This document shows, piece after piece, positions 7,440 to 17,600 of a DNA stretch of 37,228 nt (position 1 is its first letter; each line of letters starts with the position of its first letter). Below the pieces are notes generated by a model that worked only from the letters and a program-made list of their open reading frames with translations, was not told where the DNA came from and did not search any database. Where the stretch lies: assembly GCF_016595245.1 (NCBI RefSeq), contig NZ_JAENHM010000093.1, positions 3,828-41,055 on the forward strand, written 5' to 3'. Both the position numbers and the translations under genes were made by a program. This stretch comes from Azospirillum endophyticum (GTDB lineage: Bacteria; Pseudomonadota; Alphaproteobacteria; Azospirillales; Azospirillaceae).

Positions 7440-8513
7440 ATGGCGAACGTCAGCATCATCCCGAGCGGCGACTTCAAGACGTCGTACGCGTCCGACACCA
7501 CCATCTTCCCGACGAAGACCAGCCGCAACTTCGCGATCCTCGGCGTCCTGCTGCTGCTGGCCTGCCCGGCCTTCATGGACCGCTACTGGCTGAGCCTGCT
7601 GATCCAGATCGGCTATCTCGGCATCGCGGCGCTGGGGCTGAACATCCTGGTCGGCTTCACCGGCCAGATCTCCATCGGCCACTCCGCCTTCTTCGGCTTC
7701 GGTGCCTTCGCCTCGGCTTGGCTCAACAACCGCTGGGGCGTTCCGGTGGCGCTGGCCATCCCGCTGGCCGGCGTGCTGACCACCGGCGTCGGCCTGATCT
7801 TCGGCGTGCCGGCCGCCAGGCTGAAGGGGCTGTATCTCGCCATCGCCACGCTGGCGGCGCAGTACATCCTCCAGGACTTCTTCGGTCGGGCCGACTGGTT
7901 CACCGGCGGCACCGCGGGCACCATCGCCGAGCCGCTGACCGTCTTCGGCTTCGCCTTCGACACCGACGAGCGTTACTTCTACGTCGTGCTGGTGGCGATG
8001 GTGGTGATGTACATCCTCGGCACCAACCTGATGCGGACCCGCGACGGCCGGGCGCTGGTGGCGGTGCGCGACCATTATCTCTCCGCCGAGATCATGGGCA
8101 TCAACCTCACCAAGTACCGCACGATGTCCTTCGGCATCTCGGCCTTCTACGCCGGCATCGGCGGCGCGCTCTACGCCCACTACCTGCAATTCGTCTCGGT
8201 CGAGAACTTCACCATCCTGTTCTCGATCCAGTTCCTCGGCATGATCATCATCGGGGGCTTGGGCTCGATCATGGGCACGCTGATGGGCACCGCCTTCATG
8301 GTGCTGCTGCCCGAGCTGATGCAGGCGGCGACCAAGCTGGTCAGCGGCACCGCCATCGACACCGCGCTGAACCTCAGGGAGAACATCGCCTTCCTGCGCG
8401 AGATGTCGATCGGTCTCGTCATCATCCTGTTCCTGGTGTTCGAGCCCGACGGGCTGGCCCACCGCTGGAAGCAGATCAAGGCCTACTGGAAGCTCTATCC
8501 CTTCTCGCACTGA
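7440..8513 (+). CDS. livM: ABC importer permease, LivM type
   Basis: The second permease of the importer, 357 residues. A hydrophilic ~35-residue N-terminus precedes multiple membrane segments. The LivM hallmark LGLNILVGFTGQISIGHSAF followed by FGFGAF is at ~62-87. The coupling-loop motif RTRDGRALVAVRDHYLSAEI is in the centre, and the protein ends in a short charged tail. It starts 7 bp after the livH stop, so translation is probably coupled. Length and order match the family. Confidence 0.93.
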   Translation: MANVSIIPSGDFKTSYASDTTIFPTKTSRNFAILGVLLLLACPAFMDRYWLSLLIQIGYLGIAALGLNILVGFTGQISIGHSAFFGFGAFASAWLNNRWGVPVALAIPLAGVLTTGVGLIFGVPAARLKGLYLAIATLAAQYILQDFFGRADWFTGGTAGTIAEPLTVFGFAFDTDERYFYVVLVAMVVMYILGTNLMRTRDGRALVAVRDHYLSAEIMGINLTKYRTMSFGISAFYAGIGGALYAHYLQFVSVENFTILFSIQFLGMIIIGGLGSIMGTLMGTAFMVLLPELMQAATKLVSGTAIDTALNLRENIAFLREMSIGLVIILFLVFEPDGLAHRWKQIKAYWKLYPFSH

Positions 8514-8539
8514 TCCCGTCCACCCTGTCTTCCCCGGAC

Positions 8540-8608
8540 CGTCATTCCCGCGAAGGCGGGAATCCAGACCTCGGCAAAGCCTGGATCCCCGCCTTCGCGG
8601 GGATGACG
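8540..8608. repeat. Dispersed inverted repeat (GTCATTCCCGCGAAGGCGGG family)
   Basis: The left arm CGTCATTCCCGCGAAGGCGG plus GAATCCAG (8540-8567) is mirrored by CTGGATCCCCGCCTTCGCGG plus GGATGACG (8581-8608). A second copy of the left arm occurs at 37106-37133, so this is a dispersed element. It separates livM from the binding-protein gene and would make a stable RNA hairpin, possibly protecting or attenuating segments of the operon transcript. Confidence 0.88.
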
Positions 8609-8676
8609 AAAGCGGGGGGCAAGGCGGTTCACCCGGCATCATCAACGAACAGAATCGAATAGGGAGTAAACGCAAG

Positions 8677-9966
8677 ATGCACACCGGCTCGCTGAAGACC
8701 GCGCTGTTCGCCACCTCCGCCCTGCTGCTGGGCGCCGCCGCCCCGGCCCTGGCCGACATTCCGATCGGCCATCTCGCCGACCAGTCGGGCGGCACCTCCG
8801 ACGTCGGCGTGCCCTACGCCCAGGGCGTGTCGGACGCGCTCGCCTATATCAATTCCAAGGGCGGCATCAACGGCACCAAGATGGCCGTGGATTCGGTCGA
8901 CTACGGCTATCAGGCGCCGCGCGCCATCAGCCAGTACAAGAAATGGTCGTCGGGCAGCGACAAGATCGTCGCGCTCCAGGGCTGGGGCACCGCCGACACC
9001 GAGGCGCTGACCGCCTTCGTCGGCAAGGACGAGATCCCGGCCTATTCCGGCTCCTATTCCGGCCACCTGACCGACCCGACCGGCAAGGGCCCGCACGGCT
9101 CCAAGCCGGCCCCCTACAACTTCTTCTACGGCCCGTCCTATTCCGACGCGCTGCGCGGCATGCTGACCTGGGCGGCCGACGACTGGAAGAAGAAGGGCGG
9201 GCAGGGCAAGCCGAAATACGTCCACATGGGCGCCAACCACCCCTTCCCGAACGCGCCGAAGGAAGCCGGCGAGCAGATCGCCAAGGAACTCGGCTTCGAG
9301 GTGCTGCCGGCGGTCCAGTTCGCGCTGACCCCCGGCGACTACAGCGCCCAGTGCCTGACGCTGAAGGAGGCCGGCGCCAACTACGCCTATCTCGGCAACA
9401 CCGCCGGCTCCGGCATCTCGGTGCTGAAGGCCTGCCAGACGGTCGGCGCCAAGGTGCAGTTCATGGGCAATGTCTGGGGCATGGACGAGAACGCGGCCAA
9501 GGCCGCCGGCTCCGCCGCCGACGGCGTCGTCTTCCCGATGCGCACCGCCGTCACCTGGACCGGCGACGCGCCCGGCATGACACTGATGAAGGACATCTCC
9601 AAGATGTCCGACGCGGCCGGCACCGCCTACCGCCCGGTGCACTACATGGCCGGCGTCTGCACCGCCTACTACATGAAGGAGGCGCTGGAGTGGGCCGGCA
9701 AGAACGGCGGCCTGACCGGTCCGAACATCCGCAAGGCGATGTACCAGAAGAAGGACTGGGTGCCGGCCGGGCTTGAGGGGGTCTGCATTCCCTCGACCTG
9801 GACCGAGACCGACCACCGCGGCATGACGCAGGTCAACATCTACCGCGCCTCGGTCAAGGCCGACACCGGTGCCAGTGTCGACGAGCTGGTGAAGAACGGC
9901 TCGATCAAGCTGGAGAAGGTCGCCACCGAGGACGTGCCGCGCAAGCCGGAATGGCTCGGCTGGTAA
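8677..9966 (+). CDS. ABC importer periplasmic substrate-binding protein
   Basis: A 429-residue periplasmic binding protein of the leucine/isoleucine/valine-binding (LivK/J-like, type 1 PBP) superfamily. It has a clear Sec signal peptide (KTALFATSALLLGAAAPALA, predicted cleavage before DIPIG). The mature start IPIGHLADQSGGTSDVGVPY and the later GGINGTKM and GWGTADTEAL segments fit the fold. At ~400 mature residues it is longer than LivK, closer to variants used for aromatic or amide substrates. AGGGAG lies about ten bases before the ATG. It delivers ligand to the LivHM/LivFG complex. The ligand is not deducible. Confidence 0.9.
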   Translation: MHTGSLKTALFATSALLLGAAAPALADIPIGHLADQSGGTSDVGVPYAQGVSDALAYINSKGGINGTKMAVDSVDYGYQAPRAISQYKKWSSGSDKIVALQGWGTADTEALTAFVGKDEIPAYSGSYSGHLTDPTGKGPHGSKPAPYNFFYGPSYSDALRGMLTWAADDWKKKGGQGKPKYVHMGANHPFPNAPKEAGEQIAKELGFEVLPAVQFALTPGDYSAQCLTLKEAGANYAYLGNTAGSGISVLKACQTVGAKVQFMGNVWGMDENAAKAAGSAADGVVFPMRTAVTWTGDAPGMTLMKDISKMSDAAGTAYRPVHYMAGVCTAYYMKEALEWAGKNGGLTGPNIRKAMYQKKDWVPAGLEGVCIPSTWTETDHRGMTQVNIYRASVKADTGASVDELVKNGSIKLEKVATEDVPRKPEWLGW

Positions 9967-10046
9967 GCCTCCCGACCCCGCGTGACGCCCCCTTCGCCCG
10001 TCCGGGCGGAGGGGGCGGCCCCCGCCTCCTCCCCGTCAGGTGCCGC

Positions 10047-10898
<852 letters not shown>

Positions 10899-10991
10899 GG
10901 GGAGCGGCGAGGCGCCGGCTTCTGCCCGTTGCCGATGCCCCACTGCCGATGCGCGCCACCTGATCGACCTCCAAGGCGCTTGCACGGGATC

Positions 10992-11144
10992 CCCTCTCCC
11001 GTCCCGGGAGAGGGAAGGGGCCCATGGCGTAAGCCATGGGAAGGGTGAGGGGTGAGGCACGAAGCCGTGCGCTTCCGGTTTCTTGGGTCACCCCTCACCC
11101 TCCCCACTTCGTGGGTCCCCTCCCTCTCCCGGGACGGGAGAGGG
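10992..11144. repeat. Large imperfect palindrome between livF and PaaK-like gene
   Basis: A self-complementary block CCCTCTCCCGTCCCGGGAGA (extending to 11014) is repeated in inverted orientation at 11122-11144. Inside lie GGGTGAGGGGTGA (11043-11055) and its mirror TCACCCCTCACCC (11089-11101), plus smaller hairpins (CCATGGCGTAAGCCATGG). The whole region folds as one cruciform-like structure of about 150 bp and accounts for most of the 300-bp gap. It belongs with the CCCTCTCC repeats upstream of livH. Confidence 0.88.
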
Positions 11145-11198
11145 CGATTATCGGCGAATGCGATCACTCGGGGCCGACCCCTGAACGGACGAACGACC

Positions 11199-12428
11199 AT
11201 GACCGATTTCTACGACGACCTCGAAACCCGGTCCTTCGACCGGCGCGAGGCCGAGCAGTTCGCGGCGCTGCCCGTCCATCTGCACCATGCCAAGGAAGCC
11301 GCCCCCTATTTCCGCCGGCTGCTGGCGGAGATCGACCTGGCGGCGATCCACGACCGCAATGCGCTGGCGACCCTGCCGGTGACGCGCAAGTCCGACCTGA
11401 TCGCGCTGCAGCAGGCGGAGCCGCCCTTCGGCGGCCTGGCGGCGGTCGAGGTCGGGCGGCTGGCCCGCGTCTTCGCCTCTCCCGGCCCGATCAACGACCC
11501 GGAGCCGCATGGCGCCGATCCCTGGCGCAGCGCCCGTGCGCTGTTCGCCGCCGGCTTCCGCGCCGGCGACCTCGCCCACAATTGCTTCGCCTATCATCTG
11601 ACGCCCGCCGGCTCGATGTTCGAGACGGGCGCGCATGCCATCGGCTGCGCCGTCATCCCGGCCGGCACCGGCAACACCGAGATGCAGGCCCAGGTCGTCG
11701 CCAGCCTGAAGCCGCGCGGCTATATCGGCACGCCGGATTTCCTGAAGATCATCCTGGAGAAGGGCGACGCGCTGGGGCTCGACGTCTCCTCGATTCGCAT
11801 CGCCTGTGTGTCGGGCGGCCCCTATCTGCCCGATGCCCGCGCCTTCTACGAGGCGCGCGGGCTGCAGGTCACCCAATGCTACGGCACCGCCGACCTCGGC
11901 ATCGTCGCCTATGAGACCGAGGCGCGGTCCGGGCTGGTGGTGAACGAGGGCTGCATCGTCGAGATCGTCCGTCCGGGCACCGGCGATCCGGTTCCCGACG
12001 GCGAGGTCGGCGAGGTGGTGGTGACCATCTTCAACCCGGCCTATCCGCTGATCCGTTTCGCCACCGGCGACCTGTCGGCGGTGCTGCCGGGCGCCAGCCC
12101 CTGCGGCCGGACCAACATGCGGCTGAAGGGCTGGATGGGCCGCGCCGACCAGACCACCAAGGTCAAGGGCATGTTCGTCCATCCCGGCCAGATCGCCGAG
12201 GTGCTGCGCCGCCATCCCCAGGTTCTCCGCGCCCGTCTGGTCGTCGGCCGCCAGGACGCCAGCGACACCATGACGCTGCGCTGCGAATCCGGGGAACCCG
12301 GTGAAGGTCTCGCCGCCGCGATCCGCGAGACGCTGGTGTCGGTGACCAAGCTGAAGGGGATGGTGGAGTTCGTGCCGCCGGGGAGCCTGCCCAACGACGG
12401 CAAGGTGATCGACGACGCCCGGGGATGA
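11199..12428 (+). CDS. Phenylacetate-CoA ligase-like protein (PaaK family, atypical)
   Basis: A 409-residue member of the PaaK-type AMP-forming ligases, expected to act on an aromatic or similar acid. The N-terminus contains the family's LPVTRKSDL motif (~62-70). The middle contains YIGTPDFLKII, CVSGGPYLPDARAFYE, QCYGTADLGIVAYE (A5-like) and RFATGDLSAV (A7). The C-terminal lid carries GRADQTTKVKGMFVHP and a terminal GK dipeptide in PNDGKVIDD. The phosphate-binding region, SSGTTGxP in PaaK, reads ASPGPINDPE (~91-100), so activity is uncertain. The ATG at 11199 follows the repeat; an upstream in-frame ATG at 11052 lies inside the repeat and is rejected. It may be the last gene of the importer cluster. 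Confidence 0.87.
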   Translation: MTDFYDDLETRSFDRREAEQFAALPVHLHHAKEAAPYFRRLLAEIDLAAIHDRNALATLPVTRKSDLIALQQAEPPFGGLAAVEVGRLARVFASPGPINDPEPHGADPWRSARALFAAGFRAGDLAHNCFAYHLTPAGSMFETGAHAIGCAVIPAGTGNTEMQAQVVASLKPRGYIGTPDFLKIILEKGDALGLDVSSIRIACVSGGPYLPDARAFYEARGLQVTQCYGTADLGIVAYETEARSGLVVNEGCIVEIVRPGTGDPVPDGEVGEVVVTIFNPAYPLIRFATGDLSAVLPGASPCGRTNMRLKGWMGRADQTTKVKGMFVHPGQIAEVLRRHPQVLRARLVVGRQDASDTMTLRCESGEPGEGLAAAIRETLVSVTKLKGMVEFVPPGSLPNDGKVIDDARG

Positions 12429-12430
12429 AG

Positions 12431-12456
12431 GGTTGCGGCGGGGGGCCGCCGCAACC
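12431..12456. terminator. Hairpin between convergent genes
   Basis: GGTTGCGGCGG (12431-12441) pairs with CCGCCGCAACC (12446-12456) around a four-base G loop. It lies between the convergent PaaK-like and glutathione S-transferase genes. There is no T tract on either strand, so it is a possible bidirectional stop or a transcript-protecting hairpin rather than a canonical intrinsic terminator. Confidence 0.5.
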
Positions 12457-12464
12457 GCCTTACC

Positions 12465-13088
12465 TCAGCATTCCGCGTCCGCCTGCGGCATCAGCTCGTA
12501 CTGCGGCTTGTAGCCCGGCTGCGCACGGACGCGGTCGGCCCAGGCCTGGACGTTCGGATAATCCTTCGCCTCGATTCCGGATTCGCTCAGCAGGTCGATC
12601 CAGGGGAAGGCGAAGATGTCGGCGATGGTCAGGCGTTCGCTCTGGATGTAGCTGTGGCCGGCCAGATGCTGGTCGAACAGCTTCAACCCGCTGGCCGCCG
12701 CGCCGTCGAGCCAGGGCAGGGCGTTGGCGTCGCCGTTGAACTTGCGCACGGCGCGGGCGCGCTGGACCGGCAGCAGCACGTCGGCCAGCCAGCTCAGCCA
12801 TTCGGCGAGGCGCAGTTTCTCGGCCTCGTCGCGGCCGCCGAACTGGCCGGTCTGTTCCGCCAGATAGGTCAGGATCACGCTGGATTCCGAAATCGAATGG
12901 TCGCCATGCACCAGCGTCGGCACCCGGCCGAAACGGTTGATCGCCTGATATTCCGGCGACTTCTGCTGGCCGCTGCGCAGATCGAGGTGACGGTACTGGA
13001 AGGGAATGCCGGCCAGCCGGAAGAACAGTGCGATGCGGGTCGCGGGCTGCGAATTCACGTTGCCGTAGAGGATGAAGGGCGCGGTCAC
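12465..13088 (-). CDS. Glutathione S-transferase family protein
   Basis: A 207-residue cytosolic GST. The N-terminal thioredoxin-like domain contains FILYGNVNSQPATRIALFF and the glutathione-site motifs RVPTL (cis-Pro) and SISESSVILTYLAEQ. The C-terminal helical domain includes ERLTIADIFAFPWIDL, with the N-capping Asp typical of GSTs. I chose GTG 13088 because GGGAG lies upstream and it gives a normal GST N-terminus. Longer in-frame starts extend into non-homologous sequence. It likely conjugates or isomerises electrophilic compounds. It is convergent with the importer cluster and not clearly part of it. Confidence 0.88.
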   Translation of the reverse strand: MTAPFILYGNVNSQPATRIALFFRLAGIPFQYRHLDLRSGQQKSPEYQAINRFGRVPTLVHGDHSISESSVILTYLAEQTGQFGGRDEAEKLRLAEWLSWLADVLLPVQRARAVRKFNGDANALPWLDGAAASGLKLFDQHLAGHSYIQSERLTIADIFAFPWIDLLSESGIEAKDYPNVQAWADRVRAQPGYKPQYELMPQADAEC

Positions 13089-13200
13089 GATCTCAGTCTC
13101 CCTGATTTGCGGACCCGGACGAACCGGGGTCCGGCATTGCCGGGAAGATGGCCTCAACCGCCCCGGCCGCGCCAGCGGAAACCGCGCTCTGGCATCCGGT

Positions 13201-13226
13201 GTCCGCACAAGGAGTCCGCACAAGGA
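13201..13226. repeat. Two tandem 13-bp repeats
   Basis: GTCCGCACAAGGA occurs twice head-to-tail (13201-13213 and 13214-13226) and is followed by a decayed third unit beginning GCCCGCA. It lies just after the stop of the DUF2892 gene on the minus strand and upstream of the GST gene. It contains AGGA cores but is too far from the GST start to act as its ribosome site. Probably replication slippage. Confidence 0.7.
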
Positions 13227-13233
13227 GCCCGCA

Positions 13234-13437
13234 TCAGGGGAAGGCGACACCGGTGCGGGCGCCCAGCCGTTTCAGGACCATCGCCAGCGGGCAGAGGCCG
13301 GTGAAGGACGCCTGCAGCAGGTTGGCGCCGACGAAGCCGGTCAGCCAGAGCCAGTGCGGGCTGTGCACCTGCGACAGGACCAGGCTTGCCAGGATCATCG
13401 TCCCGGCAAAGGCCATCACGATGCGGTCGATGCTCAT
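13234..13437 (-). CDS. DUF2892 (YgaP-like) small membrane protein
   Basis: A 67-residue inner-membrane protein that begins MSIDRIVMAFAGTMIL and has two hydrophobic segments, FAGTMILASLVLSQ and WLWLTGFVGANLLQASFTGL, followed by CPLAMVLKRLG. This matches the DUF2892 family, which often accompanies rhodanese or sulfur-stress genes; here no rhodanese domain is attached. GGGAGA precedes the ATG. It is divergent from the RND efflux genes, with an AT-rich control region between. Confidence 0.85.
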   Translation of the reverse strand: MSIDRIVMAFAGTMILASLVLSQVHSPHWLWLTGFVGANLLQASFTGLCPLAMVLKRLGARTGVAFP

Positions 13438-13465
13438 GTCCGGTGTCTCCCATCCAGATCATTCA

Positions 13466-13494
13466 TTGACACTAAATTAGCATTTACTAAATTA
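13466..13494 (+). promoter_or_regulatory. AT-rich promoter with repeated ACTAAATTA boxes
   Basis: TTGACA (13466-13471) and TAAATT (13488-13493), 16 bp apart, form a plausible promoter for the efflux genes. Overlaid on it are two direct copies of ACTAAATTA (13471-13479 and 13486-13494), a TAAAT-N4-ATTTA palindrome and a TTAG-N6-CTAA palindrome. Such A/T dyads in very GC-rich DNA resemble ArsR/BigR-type operators. No cognate regulator gene is in this window. Repressor identity is inference. Confidence 0.55.
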
Positions 13495-13536
13495 AAGGTC
13501 AACTGGCGCACGCTCCCTCCGTTCAAGGTAGCTTCG

Positions 13537-14607
13537 ATGTTCCGTCGACCGTCTCCGGCCTTTCCGGCCGCCTCCGTCGTCCCGTCCCTGCCGGCCATCG
13601 CTCTGATGCTCGCCGCCTTGCTTCCATCCGCATTGCACGCCCAGCCGGCCACCCTCACCATCCAGCCCCGCCCGGTGGAGGATCTGAAGGCCGTCTTCGC
13701 CACGGTGGAAAGCCTTCACGAAACGCTGGCCCGCGCCCGCATCGGCGGCACCATCGCCGAACTGACGGTGAAGGAGGGAGACAAGGTCGCCACCGGCCAG
13801 CGGCTCGCCACCGTCCGCGACCCGAAGCTGCCCTTGCAGATCGTCTCGCTGGATGCCCGCATCCAGGCTTTGCAGGCACAGCAGCATCAGGCCGAACTGG
13901 AGCTGGACCGGGCGCAGCGGCTGCGCGCCAGCGGGACGGGCACCCAGCAGCGGCTGGACGACGCGCAGGCAGCGGTGGACGTCGCCCGCGCCCAGATCGC
14001 CGCCATGAAGGCGGAGCGTTCGGTGGTCGAGCAGCAGCTGCGCGAGGGGGAGGTGCTGGCCCCGGCCAACGGTCGCATCCTGCAGGTCAAGGCGATCGAC
14101 GGTGCGGTGGTGGTTCCCGGCGAGACGGTGGCGAGCATCGCCACGGAGACCTACGTGCTGCGCCTGCATCTGCCCGAGCGCCATGCCCGCTTCCTGCACG
14201 AGGGCGACCCGGTGCTGGTCGGCAACCGCGGGCTGGCGCCGGCCACGCCACAGGCTGCGGCCCCTGCCGGCGATACGGCGCTGAAACGCGGCACCGTGCG
14301 TCAGGTCTATCCGGAGCTGTCGGGCGGGCAGGTGGTCGCCGACGCCACGGTCGGCGGGCTGGGCGACTTCTTCGTCGGCGAACGGGTGCGCGTCTATGTG
14401 GCGACCGGCACGCGGCAAGCCGTCGTGGTGCCGCCGGACTGGATCGTCCGCCGCTTCGGCACCGATTTCCTGCGGCTGGACGACGGCAGCGAGACGCCGG
14501 TCCAGGTCGGCGGTCCGATCCCCGCGCTGGACGGCCGGCCCGGCGGGATCGAGGTGCTGTCGGGAGTGAAGCCGGGCGACGTGATCGTCCGGCCGGAGGG
14601 CGCGTGA
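13537..14607 (+). CDS. RND efflux periplasmic adaptor (membrane fusion protein)
   Basis: A 356-residue HlyD/AcrA-like adaptor that links an RND pump to an outer-membrane channel. The signal sequence (PAIALMLAALLPSALHAQPA) is followed by the first half of a lipoyl domain (GTIAELTVKEGDKVATGQRL). A coiled-coil hairpin follows (~100-165, IQALQAQQHQAELELDRAQR and onward), then the second lipoyl half (GEVLAPANGRILQVKAIDGA) and a beta-barrel domain. The ATG at 13537 is preceded by AAGGTAG; longer in-frame starts would cross the promoter. It overlaps the pump gene start (GTGATGA), indicating an operon. Confidence 0.9.
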   Translation: MFRRPSPAFPAASVVPSLPAIALMLAALLPSALHAQPATLTIQPRPVEDLKAVFATVESLHETLARARIGGTIAELTVKEGDKVATGQRLATVRDPKLPLQIVSLDARIQALQAQQHQAELELDRAQRLRASGTGTQQRLDDAQAAVDVARAQIAAMKAERSVVEQQLREGEVLAPANGRILQVKAIDGAVVVPGETVASIATETYVLRLHLPERHARFLHEGDPVLVGNRGLAPATPQAAAPAGDTALKRGTVRQVYPELSGGQVVADATVGGLGDFFVGERVRVYVATGTRQAVVVPPDWIVRRFGTDFLRLDDGSETPVQVGGPIPALDGRPGGIEVLSGVKPGDVIVRPEGA

Positions 14608-17600
14608 TGAGCCTCGGCCTTTCCGGCATACTGACGCGGACCTTCATCCGCTCGCCCCTGACCCCTCTGCTGCTGCTGGCCTCGCTGGTGGTCGGCACCG
14701 TCGCCCTGCTGTCGCTGCCGCGCGAGGAGGAACCGCAGATCAGCGTGCCGATGGTGGACATCCTGGTCCGCGCCGACGGGCTGAAGGCCGCCGACGCGGT
14801 CGAGCTGGTGACCAAGCCGCTGGAGGAGATCGTCAAGGGCATCGACGGGGTCGAGCACACCTACAGCCAGACCCTGGACGACCGGGTGGTGGTGACCGCC
14901 CGCTTCCTGGTCGGCACCTCGTCCGACGACGCGATCCTGCGCGTGCACGAGAAGGTGCGCGCCAACCTGGACCGCATTCCGCTCGGCATTCCGGAACCGC
15001 TGATCGTCGGGCGCGGCATCAACGACGTGGCGATCCTGACCCTGACGCTGGCGCCCAGGCCGGAGGAGGCCGGACGCTGGACCGATACCGCGCTGCACGG
15101 CGTCGCCGACGAGCTGCTGGCCCAGCTGGTCCAGGTGGAGGATGTCGGCAAGAGCTATATCGTCGGCGGCCGGCCCGACCAGATCCGGGTGGAGCCGGAT
15201 CCGGAAAAGCTGGCGCTGTTCGGGGTGACGCTGAACCAGCTGGTCGACAAGGTGAGGAACGCCAACCGCTCCTTCATCGTCGGTGCGCTGCGCGACCGGG
15301 GCGGCAGCCTGCCGGTGGTGGCGGGCCAGACGCTGCAGGGGACGGCGGACATCGGCCTGCTGCTGGTGACCAGCCGCGACGGCCGCCCGGTCTATGTCAA
15401 GGACGTGGCCGACATCGTCGTCGGCTCGCGGCCCGACGAGAGCATGGCCTGGACGATGACGCCGGATGGAAAGGGCGGGCTGGTCCGCCTGCCGGCCGTC
15501 ACCCTCGCCATCGCCAAGCGGGCCGGTGCCAATGCCGTCACCATCGCCGACCGCGTGCTGCAGCGCGTCCACGCCATCGAGGCGGAGTCGCTGCCGAAGG
15601 GGCTGACGCTGACCGTCACCCGCGACTATGGCGAAACCGCCGACGAGAAGGTGAACGAGCTGCTGTTCCATCTGCCGCTCGCCACCGTGACCATCGTCGT
15701 GCTGATCGCGCTGGCCATCGGCTGGCGCGAAGGCATCGTGACGCTGATCGTCATCCCGACCACGATCCTGCTGACGATGTTCGCATCCTGGCTGATGGGC
15801 TACACCATCAACCGCGTCAGCCTGTTCGCCCTGATCTTCTCGATCGGCATCCTGGTCGACGACGCCATCGTCGTGGTGGAGAACATCGACCGCCATTGGC
15901 GGATGAAGGAGGCGGCGAGGGATGGGCGGTCCAAGGTGCAGGCCGCCGTCGAGGCGGTGGCCGAGGTCGGCAACCCGACCATCGTCGCCACGCTGGCCGT
16001 CATCGCCGCCCTGCTGCCGATGATGTTCGTCTCCGGCCTGATGGGGCCGTATATGAGCCCGATCCCGGCCAACGCCTCGGCGGCGATGGTCTTCAGCTTC
16101 TTCGTCGCCATGGTGCTGACGCCCTGGCTGATGGTGAAGCTGCGTCCCGGCGGGACGCCAGCTGCGGGGCATGGCGGGGGTCATGAAGGCGGCGGCGGTC
16201 ATGAAAGCGGCGGGGCGCTGGGGCGGATGTATCTCGCCGTCGCCCGCCCGCTCATCCGCAGCAAGCGGCGGGCGTGGAGCTTCCTGCTGGTGGTCGGCGT
16301 CGCGACGCTGGCGTCGACCGCACTGTTCTACACCAAGGACGTGGCGGTGAAGCTGCTGCCCTTCGACAACAAGTCCGAACTCCAGGTCGTCGTCGACCTG
16401 CCGCGCGGCGCTTCGCCGGAGGAGACCGGGCGCGTGCTGCTGACCGCGGCGCGGGCGATCGCCGGCCTGCCGGAGCTGGAGAGCGTCCAGGCCTACAGCG
16501 GCACAGCCTCCCCCTTCAACTTCAACGGCCTGGTCCGGCATTACTACCTGCGCGACCAGCCGGAGCAGGGCGACCTGCAGGTCAATCTCGCGCCGAAGGG
16601 CCGGCGCGACCGCAGCAGCCACGAGATCGCCCTCGACATCCGCGCCCGGCTGAAGCCGCTGGCGGTGCCGGACGGCACGACGGTCAAGGTGGTCGAGGTG
16701 CCGCCCGGCCCGCCGGTGCTGTCCACCCTGCTGGTCGAGGTCTATGGTCCCGACGCGGCGACGCGGCGGACGGCGGCGCACATCGTCGGGGACGCCTTCC
16801 GCAGCGTGGACTTCATCGTCGACGTCGACGACACCGTGCGTGCGCCCGGCGAGCGGCTGCGCTTCGCGCTCGACCATGAAAGCCTGGAGTTCCACGGCGT
16901 CGAGGAGCAGGCGGTCTACGACACGCTGCAGGCGCTGGTCGGCGGGGTGCCGGTCGGCTATTCGCACCGCGGTGCCGGCCGCAATCCCATCGAGATCGCG
17001 GTGCAGCTGCCGAAATCCGGGCTGTTCCTGTCCGAACGCATCCTCGCCACCCCGGTGCCCGGGGCGCGCGGCACGGTGGAACTGGGCGACCTCGTCACCA
17101 TGACGCGGGAGCCGGCTTCCCACCCGCTGTTCCGCCGCAACGGCCGCTTTGCCGAGATGGTGACGGCCGACCTCGCCGGCCGGTTCGAGGCGCCGATCTA
17201 CGGCATGCTGGCGGTCCAGGACCGCTTGAAGACCGTCGACTGGAAGGCCGCCGGGCTGGGTGCCGCGCCGGAGATCCGGCTGCACGGCCAGCCCGACGAC
17301 CAGGGCAAGCCGGTTCTGCTGTGGGAGGGCGAGTGGGAAATCACCTATGTCACCTTCCGCGACATGGGGGCGGCCTTCGCCGTGGCGATCCTCGGCATCT
17401 ATCTGCTGGTGGTCGGCCAGTTCGGCAGCTTCAAGCTTCCGCTGGTCATCCTGGTGCCGGTGCCGCTGACGCTGATCGGCATCATGCTCGGCCATTGGCT
17501 GCTCGGCGCCGCCTTCACCGCGACCTCGATGATCGGCTTCATCGCGCTGGCCGGCATCATCGTGCGCAATTCCATCCTGCTGGTGGACTTCATCCGCCAT

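Noticed and set aside
8540..8608. CRISPR-like repeat
   Set aside because: It is a single inverted repeat with no regularly spaced direct repeats or spacers.
10899..11198. Several small open frames between livF and the PaaK-like gene
   Set aside because: They are translations of the large inverted repeat (LPLPGRER/PSPGTGEG-like peptides) and not genes.
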